DNA from: Methanobacteriota archaeon
Lineage (GTDB): Archaea > Thermoplasmatota > JASEFT01 > JAUWIS01
Direction: 5' to 3'
Assembly: GCA_030605245.1 (NCBI GenBank)
Contig: JAUWIS010000005.1
Span: forward strand, 1 to 16,638
Length of the DNA stretch: 16,638 bases
Shown: positions 5,902-14,057 of the stretch, one piece after another
Layout of the letters: every line of letters starts with the position of its first letter
Position numbering within the stretch: the stretch's first letter is position 1
Notes under the pieces: model-generated
The model's input: the letters and a program-made list of their open reading frames with translations, nothing else
What the model was told of the DNA's origin: nothing
Databases searched by the model: none
Made by a program: the position numbers and the translations under genes

Positions 5902-6662
5902 AAAAACTTAATCTTACAATTGAGGATGTATTAAAGAAACTTGAAAAAAAAGAGATAAGTATGAATGAGGCAAAGAAGGAGATAGGAATACTTACAATTG
6001 AGAAAGTTGGAAATGCAATGCTTGATATTCACAGAAAATATAGAAGAGGTGTCCCTGAGGTTGTTTTTGGTGAAGGAAAGGAAACAGAGGATATTGCAAA
6101 GATTGTGAAAACACTTGTGAAAAGAAATGGTTATGCATTAATTACAAGGATGAACAATTACAGTAAAATAAAAAGCGGGTTAAAGGGGTTTGATCTCGAA
6201 TACAATAAAAAAGCAAAGGCATTGCTTGTGAAAAAGAAAAATTATGTCTTTCCTAAAAATGGTAAAATCGGGATAATCACTGCTGGAACAACGGATATTC
6301 CTGTTGCTGAAGAAGCAAAAATTGCTGCCGAAACCATGGGCTGTGAAGTGTTTAAATCATACGATGCTGGAATATCAGGATTGCACAGGGTTTTTGAACC
6401 GATTAAAGGAATGATGGAAAAAAATGTTTCAGCAATTATTGTGGTCGCAGGTATGGAGGGTGCCCTGCCATCGATTGTATCTAGCCTCGTGGATGTGCCC
6501 GTGATCGGCGTACCAACATCTGTTGGCTATGGCATAGGGGAAAAAGGTGCTGGTGCGCTTACAACAATGCTTCAGACATGCTCACCAGGACTTGCTGTTG
6601 TGAACATTGACAATGGTTTTGGTGCAGGTGTTTTCGCAGGGCTTGTCGCAAGGAGGAGGTAA
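5898..6662 (+). CDS. larB: LarB-like PurE-related carboxylase
   Basis: Member of the LarB family. The characterised enzyme makes pyridinium-3,5-biscarboxylate mononucleotide from nicotinate adenine dinucleotide and CO2, the first step of the nickel-pincer cofactor of lactate racemase. The 254-residue protein has the LarB N-terminal region with RRGVPEVVFGEGK (about 49-61). Its PurE-like C-terminal domain starts at KIGIITAGTTDIPVAEEA (103-120) and includes GMEGALPSIVSSL. Cys218 in MLQTCSPG fits the catalytic cysteine of LarB and argues for true LarB chemistry. larC and larE are not in this window. Its last codons, three AGG arginines and TAA, double as the SD of purE two bases downstream. Its setting inside a purine cluster leaves a purine-linked role possible. 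Confidence 0.88.
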   Translation: MKKLNLTIEDVLKKLEKKEISMNEAKKEIGILTIEKVGNAMLDIHRKYRRGVPEVVFGEGKETEDIAKIVKTLVKRNGYALITRMNNYSKIKSGLKGFDLEYNKKAKALLVKKKNYVFPKNGKIGIITAGTTDIPVAEEAKIAAETMGCEVFKSYDAGISGLHRVFEPIKGMMEKNVSAIIVVAGMEGALPSIVSSLVDVPVIGVPTSVGYGIGEKGAGALTTMLQTCSPGLAVVNIDNGFGAGVFAGLVARRR

Positions 6663-6664
6663 AC

Positions 6665-7147
6665 ATGGCTGAGGTAGGAATAATACTGGGAAGCATATCT
6701 GATAAGGAGATAGGGAAAAAATGCGTTGAAACGCTTAAAAAGCTGGGAATAGATTATAAAGTTACAGTAGCATCTGCGCATAGAACACCTGAAAGGGTAA
6801 AAAGTATTGTGAAGGAATATGAGAAAAATGGTGTGAAGGTTTTTATCGGGATTGCAGGCCTTTCTGCAGCTCTGCCAGGGGTTATAGCAAGTCTGACAGC
6901 AAAGCCGGTTATAGGTGTTCCAACAGATGCAGCGCTGGATGGTCTTGATGCATTGCTCTCCATGTCCCAGATGCCTAGTGGTGTACCTGTTGCGGCTGTT
7001 GGTGTTAATAACGGGAAAAATGCAGCATTGCTGGCAGCTGAAATCATAGGTGTGTCTGACAGTAAAGTAGAGGAAAAAATAAAAGAATACAGGAATGAAC
7101 TTGCAGTTAAAACAGAATCATCTGCGAAAACATTAGAAAAATTATAG
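6665..7147 (+). CDS. purE: PurE, AIR carboxylase / N5-CAIR mutase family
   Basis: Purine enzyme producing CAIR, the substrate of PurC encoded nearby. The 160-residue protein is a single PurE domain. The phosphate-binding start GIILGSISDKE (5-15), SAHRTPERV (37-45), GIAGLSAALPG (62-72) and MPSGVPVA are visible. SAHRTP resembles class I PurE (N5-CAIR mutase, used with PurK), but the loop AGLSAALPG lacks the histidine of the class I AGGAAHLPG and is nearer the class II (direct AIR carboxylase) form. The substrate, N5-CAIR or AIR plus CO2, is therefore open; no purK lies in the window. An excellent SD, aggaggaggt (6651-6660), overlaps the end of larB, and the genes are clearly co-transcribed. Confidence 0.93.
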   Translation: MAEVGIILGSISDKEIGKKCVETLKKLGIDYKVTVASAHRTPERVKSIVKEYEKNGVKVFIGIAGLSAALPGVIASLTAKPVIGVPTDAALDGLDALLSMSQMPSGVPVAAVGVNNGKNAALLAAEIIGVSDSKVEEKIKEYRNELAVKTESSAKTLEKL

Positions 7148-7160
7148 GAGTTTACAAAGC

Positions 7161-7958
7161 ATGAAAAAACTTAAAATAGCATGTGCTCAAATTGATCTGG
7201 TGCTTGGTGATAAAAAACCAAACTTAGAAAAAGCATCTAAATTTGCATCTATAGCATGCAGTAGAGGAGCTGAGATTATTTGTTATCCTGAATATCTTAC
7301 AACTGGTTATGCACCCGAAAAAATCAATAACCTAGCTGAACCTATTCCAGGACCAAGTACTGAAAAACTGCAATTAATAGCAGAAGAAAATAATATTTGC
7401 ATTGTTGCAAGTCTTGCTGAAGTCTTTAGAGATAAGCTGTATAATACATGCATATTCATAGATTCAGAAGGTAAAATTTTAGGTAAGTATAGAAAAGTAC
7501 ATCTGTTTCATACAGAGCCAAATTACTTTCAGCATGGCAATGAATACGTAACTTTTGATACTAAATTTGGCAAAGTCGGTTTAATGATATGCTACGATAC
7601 AATTTTTCCAGAGGTAGCGAGAATGCTTGCTCTTGAAGGCGCTGAAGTTATATTCATGCCTGCCAACTGGCCTGAGCCTTTTGTCTCTCAATGGTTATTG
7701 GCAACGGGTGCACGCGCACTTGACAATCAGGTATGGATAGTAGCTGCCAACCGAGTTGGTACAGATGACACGTTTACATACTTCGGGCGGAGTAGGATTG
7801 TTGACCCGTATGGTAATTCAGCAGTTGAATGTAGTGGTAATAATGAAGAAATAATCACAGCTAAACTTGAACCGAAAAAATCAGGAGAATTTAAGAATAC
7901 TGTCAACTTTTTACAGGATAGACAGCCGAAAACCTATACCCGAGTATCTAGCCATTAA
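7161..7958 (+). CDS. Nitrilase-superfamily C-N hydrolase
   Basis: Cytosolic amidase of the carbon-nitrogen hydrolase superfamily. The catalytic triad is visible: Glu44 in CYPEYLTTGY, Lys112 in KYRKVHLF and Cys144 in GLMICYDTIFPE. A further conserved glutamate (Glu119, HTEP) is present. The 265-residue length fits stand-alone amidases such as the N-carbamoylputrescine amidase or omega-amidase types, but the substrate cannot be read from sequence. It starts 13 bases after purE with an SD (taggag), suggesting it ends the purP-larB-purE operon. If so it might act on a carbamoyl or amide by-product of that pathway; this is inference. A T-rich stretch (8008-8013) after it may terminate the transcript. 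Confidence 0.9.
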   Translation: MKKLKIACAQIDLVLGDKKPNLEKASKFASIACSRGAEIICYPEYLTTGYAPEKINNLAEPIPGPSTEKLQLIAEENNICIVASLAEVFRDKLYNTCIFIDSEGKILGKYRKVHLFHTEPNYFQHGNEYVTFDTKFGKVGLMICYDTIFPEVARMLALEGAEVIFMPANWPEPFVSQWLLATGARALDNQVWIVAANRVGTDDTFTYFGRSRIVDPYGNSAVECSGNNEEIITAKLEPKKSGEFKNTVNFLQDRQPKTYTRVSSH

Positions 7959-8052
7959 TCACAAAGAAAAAATTAAACTTTACAACACCAGTGATTTAAA
8001 ACAAGTGTTTTTTATAAAGTCTCCATGCTTTACTAAAACATTCTTAGCCAAA

Positions 8053-8066
8053 ATTAAATATAGTTA
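8053..8066 (+). promoter_or_regulatory. TATA-like box of the permease gene
   Basis: AAATTAAATATAG is centred about 25 bases before the permease ATG in a 125-base spacer, the distance expected for a leaderless archaeal promoter. The rest of the spacer holds an A/T-rich run and gtgtttttta (8005-8014), a plausible terminator for the preceding gene. Confidence 0.5.
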
Positions 8067-8083
8067 AAAGTTATGCATATCTG

Positions 8084-10006
8084 ATGAGCAGCGTAGCAAA
8101 AACGAAAAAGAGAACATTAAAAAGGAAAGGTCCTGGTCTGAAGAAAGAACTCGGGCTTCTTGAGCTTTTCTGCATATCATCAGGCGCTATGATTAGCTCA
8201 GGACTGTTTATTCTGCCAGCACTGGCGTATGCAAAAACAGGTCCTTCAGTGATTCTTGCTTATCTGGTGGCCAGCATGATGGTTATACCAACCATGCTCT
8301 CCAAGGCTGAGCTTGCTACAGCCATGCCAAAGGCAGGAGGTAATTTCTTTTTTATAGACAGAAGTATGGGTCCTAGGATGGGCACACTCGGGGGACTGGC
8401 TGACTGGTTTTCTTTGTCATTTAAAAGCGCCTTTGCCTTGTTAGGAATAGGTATATTTGTATTGCTTATTAATCCGGGTATTACAGAGCTTCAGATAAAA
8501 CTTGTTGCTGTAGCATGCTGCCTGTTTTTTACTTTTGTAAATATAATCGGTGCTAAACTCACAGGGAGGTTTCAGATAGCCATGGTTGTCACCCTTGTCT
8601 CCTTACTTGTTTTATATGTTGTTGCTGGTCTTTTCTATGTTCACCCCCACAGGTACACACCGTTTATGCCTTTCGGTCTTGGTTCTGTTTTTGCAACAGC
8701 AGGTCTTGTTTTTATTTCCTATGCAGGTTTAACAAAAATTGTTGGCGTTGCAGAAGAGGTTAAAAATCCGGGACGGAATATACCCAGAGCACTGTTTCTC
8801 TCCTGGGGCATTATGTCTTTACTTTATGTTTTAGTCCTTTTTATAACGGTAGGCCTGGTGGACAGGAATCCACTGCAAAACTCTCTCACACCAATCTCAC
8901 TTGGTGCAGGCACTTTCATGGGCTGGGGCGGCTGCATAATAATGGGCATCGCAGCAATTCTGGCATTTGCTACCACAGCCAATGCAGGACTGCTGGCTGC
9001 TTCCAGAACACCAATGGCTATGGGTAAAGATGAATTATTACCGCATGCTTTAGGGAAAGTATCTAAGCGCGGAACACCTGCTTTCTCTATAATCTTCACT
9101 TCTTCCTTCATGATTTGTGTTATTTTGTTTCTGGATCTTGAAAACCTTGTTAAGGCAGCTTCAACCATGATACTTATGTTGTTCGTATTTGTAAACCTAT
9201 CCCTTATCATTATGAGGGAAAGTAAAATACGAAACTACCGACCTAAGTTCAGGTCTCCTTTGTATCCATGGATTCAGGTAATTGGGATTGCTGGATATAT
9301 TTCTCTTATTTTTGTAATGGGGGTAATTCCTATTCTGATAGTTGGGGTTTTCATTCTTTGCGGATTGGGCTGGTATTGGCTCTATGCAGGCAGTAAAATA
9401 AAAAGGGAATATGCCCTCTTACATGTAGTCGAAAGGGTTACAGGGGTTAAATCAACGAATTACTTGGTGGATGAGGAGTTAAGGGAGATACTGATAGAAA
9501 GGGATGATATTACTGAGGAGAGGTTTGAGCGTTTGATTAAAAAATGTGTGATACTTGATTTTGATGACCCACCCTCGCCAGGGGTTCTTACTAAACAGAT
9601 TGCACACATACTTAAAGAAGACGTAGGCGTGAATGAAAACAAAATATTCCGTTTATTATTGACCAGGGAAAAGAAAAGGAGTGTAATGATTAAACCAGGT
9701 GTGATTGTACCATCCATAACCATTCCCGGACACAAAAAATCAGATATCATTCTGGTCAGATGTAAAAAAGGCATTAGTTTTTCTAAGGATTATCCTCCTG
9801 CTAATGCTGTATTTATAATGGCATCTACTCCTGATGAAAAACATTTTTATCTTCACTCCCTTATGTGGCTCACCCAGATAGCAGAAAGTTCTGATTTTGA
9901 AATGAAATGGTTAAATGCCCTAAATACTGGCGAGTTAAGAGAGATTATTTTATCATCACGGAAGGAAACAAAAGTTTTAAGCAATACAGATTTATACACA
10001 GAATAA
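8084..10006 (+). CDS. APC amino-acid permease with EIIA-like domain
   Basis: Membrane transporter of the amino acid-polyamine-organocation family, probably importing amino acids. Residues about 22-435 form roughly 12 hydrophobic segments; the first carries the substrate-binding GAMISSGLF motif (34-42), and YAGLTKIVGVAEEVKNPGR (213-231) is a typical APC cytoplasmic signature. Residues about 460-630 are soluble and resemble the PTS EIIA type 2 fold, from TKQIAHILKEDVGV to MWLTQIAESSDFEMKWLNA. Related fusions usually read IPH at the phosphorylation site; here the aligned residues are VPS (Ser544), so the phosphorylatable His seems lost and the domain is probably a non-phosphorylated sensor. The substrate is unknown. 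The nre gene follows after 11 bases. Confidence 0.88.
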   Translation: MSSVAKTKKRTLKRKGPGLKKELGLLELFCISSGAMISSGLFILPALAYAKTGPSVILAYLVASMMVIPTMLSKAELATAMPKAGGNFFFIDRSMGPRMGTLGGLADWFSLSFKSAFALLGIGIFVLLINPGITELQIKLVAVACCLFFTFVNIIGAKLTGRFQIAMVVTLVSLLVLYVVAGLFYVHPHRYTPFMPFGLGSVFATAGLVFISYAGLTKIVGVAEEVKNPGRNIPRALFLSWGIMSLLYVLVLFITVGLVDRNPLQNSLTPISLGAGTFMGWGGCIIMGIAAILAFATTANAGLLAASRTPMAMGKDELLPHALGKVSKRGTPAFSIIFTSSFMICVILFLDLENLVKAASTMILMLFVFVNLSLIIMRESKIRNYRPKFRSPLYPWIQVIGIAGYISLIFVMGVIPILIVGVFILCGLGWYWLYAGSKIKREYALLHVVERVTGVKSTNYLVDEELREILIERDDITEERFERLIKKCVILDFDDPPSPGVLTKQIAHILKEDVGVNENKIFRLLLTREKKRSVMIKPGVIVPSITIPGHKKSDIILVRCKKGISFSKDYPPANAVFIMASTPDEKHFYLHSLMWLTQIAESSDFEMKWLNALNTGELREIILSSRKETKVLSNTDLYTE

Positions 10007-10017
10007 GATATAAGATT

Positions 10018-11268
10018 ATGCAGAATCCATTTGAAAAAAATATAGACAATGGTTCAATATGTGCATTTTGCAAAGGCTCAAAAATGCTCTGTGGAAAGAA
10101 AAGATGCCCTATTCTTGTAAAATTTTATGCCCAGATGAAAACAAAAAAACTCATAGACTCTTTAACAATTGAGGGTTCTTCACCACCAGGTGTTTTTGTT
10201 GGAAGAATAGGATACCCTTATGTTTCAGTAGGACCGCTTGTCCCGCCAATCCATGGGGACACATCATTGCTTGACACACCAGAACTATGGCTTGGGAAAA
10301 GTATTGATGAGATTGTTGATTTTAGGTCAGCGCTTATAAGAGGAAAACACCGGATTAAAATAACGGATATTGATGAAAAAATCGCTGAGAAAACAAGAAA
10401 TCTTGCATTATCCATATCTCCGGCGGATGTTGAGGTGGAATTCACAAAAAAACCAACCGGTAGAATTGTTTTGGATGATGAGGTACAGCCTTATGGTCCT
10501 TCAGCAGAGTTAAAAAAGATGGATACAGGAAATATAAAGTTTGATTATAAAATTGAGAAAGCATACTATGATACGGATTTAAAAGCGAAGGATGCTGTTC
10601 TTGAATTACACAAAAAGGGAGCTTTTGTTTCACGAATCCAGAAAGCGTTTTCTGTCGGTGCTTTTGGAATAAAAAAACACAGAAAATTTGTTCCAACAAG
10701 ATGGAGTATAACCGCTGTTGACAGCATGATAGGAAAGGAACTCAGGGAAAAAATAAAAGATTATCCTTTGATAAACATGCACAGGATTTATGAATCATGG
10801 GAGCTTGACAACAGGTTCATTGTTCTTATGATGCCTCTTTCATGGAGGTATGAGCTTGTTGAGGCATGGTATCCTAACACGGTATGGAATCCGATGGGTA
10901 AAAAAATTGTTATTTTTTCATCCAGTGAAGGGTATCATGGTAGGAAAACTTATGCGGAGATAGGCGGATGCTACTATGCAGCACGTCTTGCAACAACAGA
11001 GTTTCTAAACAAAGAAAGAATAAAGTCAGGTATAGTAATACTCAGAGAAGCCCATCAATGTTATAATATGCCTGTTTGTGTATCTAATGTCAGGGAGAAT
11101 TTCAGAAACGCTTTCAAAAAAGTACCAAGAAAGTTTGACACATTGTCTGAATCGTTATCATATATTTCCTCAAAACTAAATATAAAAATGAAAAGATGGA
11201 TAAATAACAGTAAAGTCCTGAAGGATATAGTTTATCAGAAAAGGATTGAGGACTATGAAAATCAATGA
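10018..11268 (+). CDS. nre: Nre family DNA repair protein
   Basis: Archaeal Nre protein (NreA/NreB-like). Haloarchaeal NreA takes part in repair of DNA damage and interacts with PCNA; other members are poorly studied. The 416-residue protein starts with a four-cysteine zinc-binding motif (Cys15, Cys18, Cys25, Cys30, in CAFCKGSKMLCGKKRCP), followed by GVFVGRIGYPYVSVGPLVPP (about 59-78), which is characteristic of the family. The C-terminus ends KRIEDYENQ and shows no obvious QxxLxxFF PCNA-binding box, unlike typical NreA. The frame is open upstream to 9907, but that part overlaps the permease; ATG 10018, 11 bases after the permease stop, fits the zinc-motif spacing. It overlaps the SplB-like gene by 14 bases, which implies translational coupling. 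Confidence 0.9.
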   Translation: MQNPFEKNIDNGSICAFCKGSKMLCGKKRCPILVKFYAQMKTKKLIDSLTIEGSSPPGVFVGRIGYPYVSVGPLVPPIHGDTSLLDTPELWLGKSIDEIVDFRSALIRGKHRIKITDIDEKIAEKTRNLALSISPADVEVEFTKKPTGRIVLDDEVQPYGPSAELKKMDTGNIKFDYKIEKAYYDTDLKAKDAVLELHKKGAFVSRIQKAFSVGAFGIKKHRKFVPTRWSITAVDSMIGKELREKIKDYPLINMHRIYESWELDNRFIVLMMPLSWRYELVEAWYPNTVWNPMGKKIVIFSSSEGYHGRKTYAEIGGCYYAARLATTEFLNKERIKSGIVILREAHQCYNMPVCVSNVRENFRNAFKKVPRKFDTLSESLSYISSKLNIKMKRWINNSKVLKDIVYQKRIEDYENQ

Positions 11269-12052
11269 AATAACCTGCAAAACCGCTTTATCTGCTTCCA
11301 GACTGCCTGGGCTGGATTATGCATTAAACCCTTACAGGGGATGCGCACATAGCTGTGTTTACTGTTATGCGCCATCTGTTTTAAATGAAAAAAGAAAATG
11401 GGGTAGTTTTGTTGATGTAAAAAGAAACCTGCCAAACATCTTAGCAAAGGAATTAAAAAAGAAGAAAAAAGGAAGGATTGGTATTGGCACTGTGACAGAC
11501 CCTTACCAGCCTGCTGAGAAAAAATATGAAATAACAAGAAGATGCCTTGAGATTCTGCTTAAATATGATTTTCCTGTATGTATTCAAACAAAATCCTCCT
11601 TGGTTTTACGGGATCTTGACCTAATAAAAAAATTCTCAGAGAGGGAGGTTGGTTTCACAATCACAACAATTGATGATGAAGCAAGGAAAAAATACGAGCC
11701 ATATTCCTCATCTGTTGAAAAAAGATTATCAGCGTTAAAAATACTTGAAGAAAACAGTATTAAAACATGGGTTTTCATAGGACCAATAATGCCGTTTATC
11801 ACTGAGAAAAATATTGATAAGTTGATAGAAAATATTGCCAAAGTTGGGGTAAAAAAGGTTATAGTTGACAGACTCAACCTGAAACCTGGTGTGTGGGAAA
11901 AAATCAAAAATTTTTTATCAGAATACTATTCTGGACTCATACCAAGATATGAACAGGTTTTGTTCACAAAAAATGATTATTTTGAAAGGATTGAAAAAAG
12001 AATTTCTATCTTATGCAAAAAATACAATATAAAATGTGAGAAGGCATTTTGA
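11255..12052 (+). CDS. SplB-like radical SAM protein (COG1533 type)
   Basis: Radical SAM protein of the group containing spore photoproduct lyase relatives. Cys30, Cys34 and Cys37 (CAHSCVYC) bind the cluster; NPYRGCAHSCVYCYAPSV (25-42) and GTVTDPYQPAE are typical of this group. It is not spore photoproduct lyase itself, as archaea do not sporulate; the substrate is unknown. The 265-residue length is normal. ATG 11255 lies inside the end of nre with gattgagg before it; an upstream TTG (11246) is less likely. Physical coupling to nre suggests a shared DNA-damage or nucleic-acid role. Its stop is one base from the stop of convergent fttA. Confidence 0.88.
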   Translation: MKINEITCKTALSASRLPGLDYALNPYRGCAHSCVYCYAPSVLNEKRKWGSFVDVKRNLPNILAKELKKKKKGRIGIGTVTDPYQPAEKKYEITRRCLEILLKYDFPVCIQTKSSLVLRDLDLIKKFSEREVGFTITTIDDEARKKYEPYSSSVEKRLSALKILEENSIKTWVFIGPIMPFITEKNIDKLIENIAKVGVKKVIVDRLNLKPGVWEKIKNFLSEYYSGLIPRYEQVLFTKNDYFERIEKRISILCKKYNIKCEKAF

Positions 12053-12053
12053 A

Positions 12054-13964
12054 TCATCTCAACCTAATTGTTTCAAGGTTAAGCGGCGCCCTTGTTTCAA
12101 AACCATATTTTTTATGCAGTGTGGACGCAAGGTCAATGCATTTTATGTTATCGCCATGACCCAGGAGGATTCTTTCAGGCCTGGGCTCCATCTTGTATAC
12201 ATAGTTCAGAAGCTGGCGGCGGTCGGAATGTCCCGAGAAACCATCAACCGTCTCCATGTTCATTTTCACATTCACTGTAATTGTTTTTCCTTTTTCTGAA
12301 AACTGCATTTCTTCCATCCCATTCTGAAGACGGCGCCCGAATGTTCCTTCTGCCTGATAACCAACAAATATTAATGTGTTTTCCGGTTCTGAAACCCATG
12401 CCTTTATGTACTCCATCACAGGACCACCGTTCAGCATTCCTGCTGTTGCCAGAACAATACATGGATCGGTGTCTGATAAAATATCACCTCTCATTTTAGA
12501 GGTTTCCACCCGTTTGAATATATCTGACAGAAACGGATTCTCATTTTTCTGGAATATCATATTCCTGAGATAGGTATTCAGATATTCAGGATATGCAGTA
12601 TGTATCGCTGTTGCCTCCCATATCATGCCATCAAGGTATACTGGAACCTCCGGGATTTCACCAAACCTCATAAGTTTCTCAAGCACCATCATCACCTCCT
12701 GGGATCTGCCAACAGCAAAAACAGGTATGATTACCCTCCCTTTTTTTGAGAGCGTTCTTTGAACAATGTCCTTCAGTCTCTCAGATGCCTCAATTCTTGA
12801 AGGCTGAAAATCCTGGTACCCGCCGTATGTTGATTCCATCACCAGTGTTTCAATTCGCGGGAATCTGTTCATTGCAGGGTTGAAAAGCCATGTTTGCTCA
12901 TATTTTGTATCTCCTGTGAATGCAACATTATGCAGTCCCTCACCTATGTGAAAATGAGCGATTGAACTGCCCAGAATATGACCTGCGTTGTGCAATGTTA
13001 ATCTAACATCAGGTGAAATATCCGTTGTATCACCATACCTCAGAGGGATGCAGTGTTTCACGGTCTCTCTGATATATGACGACTCATACGCTGTTTTCTT
13101 TCCATCAGAAGCAGCTACTTTCAGGTAGTCAAGCTGAAGTAAACTCATCAGGTCCCTTGTCGGGAGCGTGCAGTAGACAGGGCCATTGTAACCATACTTG
13201 TAAAGCAGTGGTACAAAACCGCAATGGTCAAGATGCGCATGTGTAACAACAACAGCATCGATGGTATCAAAAGGCATTATCTCAGGCACATTAATATACG
13301 GAAAGTTCTCATTTCCAACATTAACACCGCAATCAATCAAGACTTTGCTGTTTCTTGTTGTAAGAAGAGAAGCGCTTCTACCAACTTCCCGGAAACCACC
13401 GAGTGTTGTTATCCGGACCCAGTTCTCATTTTCACCTATTTCCCGATGTATTCTTTTACCAATTTTTCTCAGAATTGCCTTTCTCTCCTTAGCAATATCT
13501 TTTCCTCTCATGTATTTCCGTATATCAGCAACTGTTTTTGATGGTATGGGAGGAGCGCGCACAACCTTTACAGCCCAGCCGATTTTTTTCTTAATTTCAT
13601 TAAGTATTGCACCGTATTTACCGATAGCAAGACCGGGAGCGGTCGCTTCAATTGTTGCCTCCCCTGTATCACTATCAAAGAAAATATCTGTTAACCCTGC
13701 CTCTTTTGGTATTATCTCTTTTATTTCTTTTTCTGCTTTTTTGTCATCCATTAAAATACTGGGGTCAGGTCTGATTGCAATCCTTTTCCTCAGGGTTTGA
13801 GCAAGGTTTCTTACTATATCACTGTTTTCAGCGAACCTATCCATCTGTTTTGTATATATAACTAGAAGAGGACCTTCAAACTCAATGTTTGTTATCTCTA
13901 CCTGCTCAGGTACAACACCTTTTACTGCCTCCCTTATCCTATCAAGAACATCTTCTTTACCCAT
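12054..13964 (-). CDS. fttA: Transcription termination factor FttA (aCPSF1)
   Basis: Archaeal KH/beta-CASP metallo-beta-lactamase ribonuclease that cuts nascent RNA and releases RNA polymerase at gene ends; related to eukaryotic CPSF73. The 636-residue protein is full length. An N-terminal KH region (about 1-150) has the GKYG loop (115-118). Metallo-beta-lactamase motif 2 is HAHLDH (242-247), His329 fits motif 3 and Asp352 (FTGDTK) fits motif 4. The beta-CASP part has MESTYGG (376-382), FAVGR (416-420) and SGHSDR (577-582, His579), and His603 (LGHGD) fits motif C. All expected metal ligands are present. The start at 13964 follows an SD-like gtgata. It lies downstream of psmB on the same strand, with a T7 tract between them. 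Confidence 0.96.
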   Translation of the reverse strand: MGKEDVLDRIREAVKGVVPEQVEITNIEFEGPLLVIYTKQMDRFAENSDIVRNLAQTLRKRIAIRPDPSILMDDKKAEKEIKEIIPKEAGLTDIFFDSDTGEATIEATAPGLAIGKYGAILNEIKKKIGWAVKVVRAPPIPSKTVADIRKYMRGKDIAKERKAILRKIGKRIHREIGENENWVRITTLGGFREVGRSASLLTTRNSKVLIDCGVNVGNENFPYINVPEIMPFDTIDAVVVTHAHLDHCGFVPLLYKYGYNGPVYCTLPTRDLMSLLQLDYLKVAASDGKKTAYESSYIRETVKHCIPLRYGDTTDISPDVRLTLHNAGHILGSSIAHFHIGEGLHNVAFTGDTKYEQTWLFNPAMNRFPRIETLVMESTYGGYQDFQPSRIEASERLKDIVQRTLSKKGRVIIPVFAVGRSQEVMMVLEKLMRFGEIPEVPVYLDGMIWEATAIHTAYPEYLNTYLRNMIFQKNENPFLSDIFKRVETSKMRGDILSDTDPCIVLATAGMLNGGPVMEYIKAWVSEPENTLIFVGYQAEGTFGRRLQNGMEEMQFSEKGKTITVNVKMNMETVDGFSGHSDRRQLLNYVYKMEPRPERILLGHGDNIKCIDLASTLHKKYGFETRAPLNLETIRLR

Positions 13965-14020
13965 TCTATCACTTCATATTTTATTAGATAGTAACATAAA
14001 TTTTATGTAAACGAGTGATG

Positions 14021-14027
14021 AAAAAAA
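14021..14027 (-). terminator. T7 terminator after psmB
   Basis: On the minus strand a T7 tract follows psmB by about 30 bases, flanked by GAGTG and CACTC that could pair weakly. It lies in the 93-base gap before fttA. A U-rich stop is the usual archaeal terminator, so psmB and fttA are probably separate units, with fttA starting from its own A/T-rich promoter at about 13996-14010. Confidence 0.5.
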
Positions 14028-14057
14028 CCACTCAGAAACTTTTTTTTATTACTTATT

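Noticed and set aside
7867..8067. 66-codon frame across the end of the amidase gene
   Set aside because: Mostly an out-of-frame shadow of the amidase gene, running into A/T-rich spacer with no protein-like features.
9907..10017. N-terminal extension of nre
   Set aside because: It overlaps the permease end in another frame, and the zinc motif spacing fits the ATG at 10018.
13261..13800. 179-codon plus-strand frame opposite fttA
   Set aside because: It lies entirely within fttA, which has all family motifs; no independent start signals or recognisable domain.
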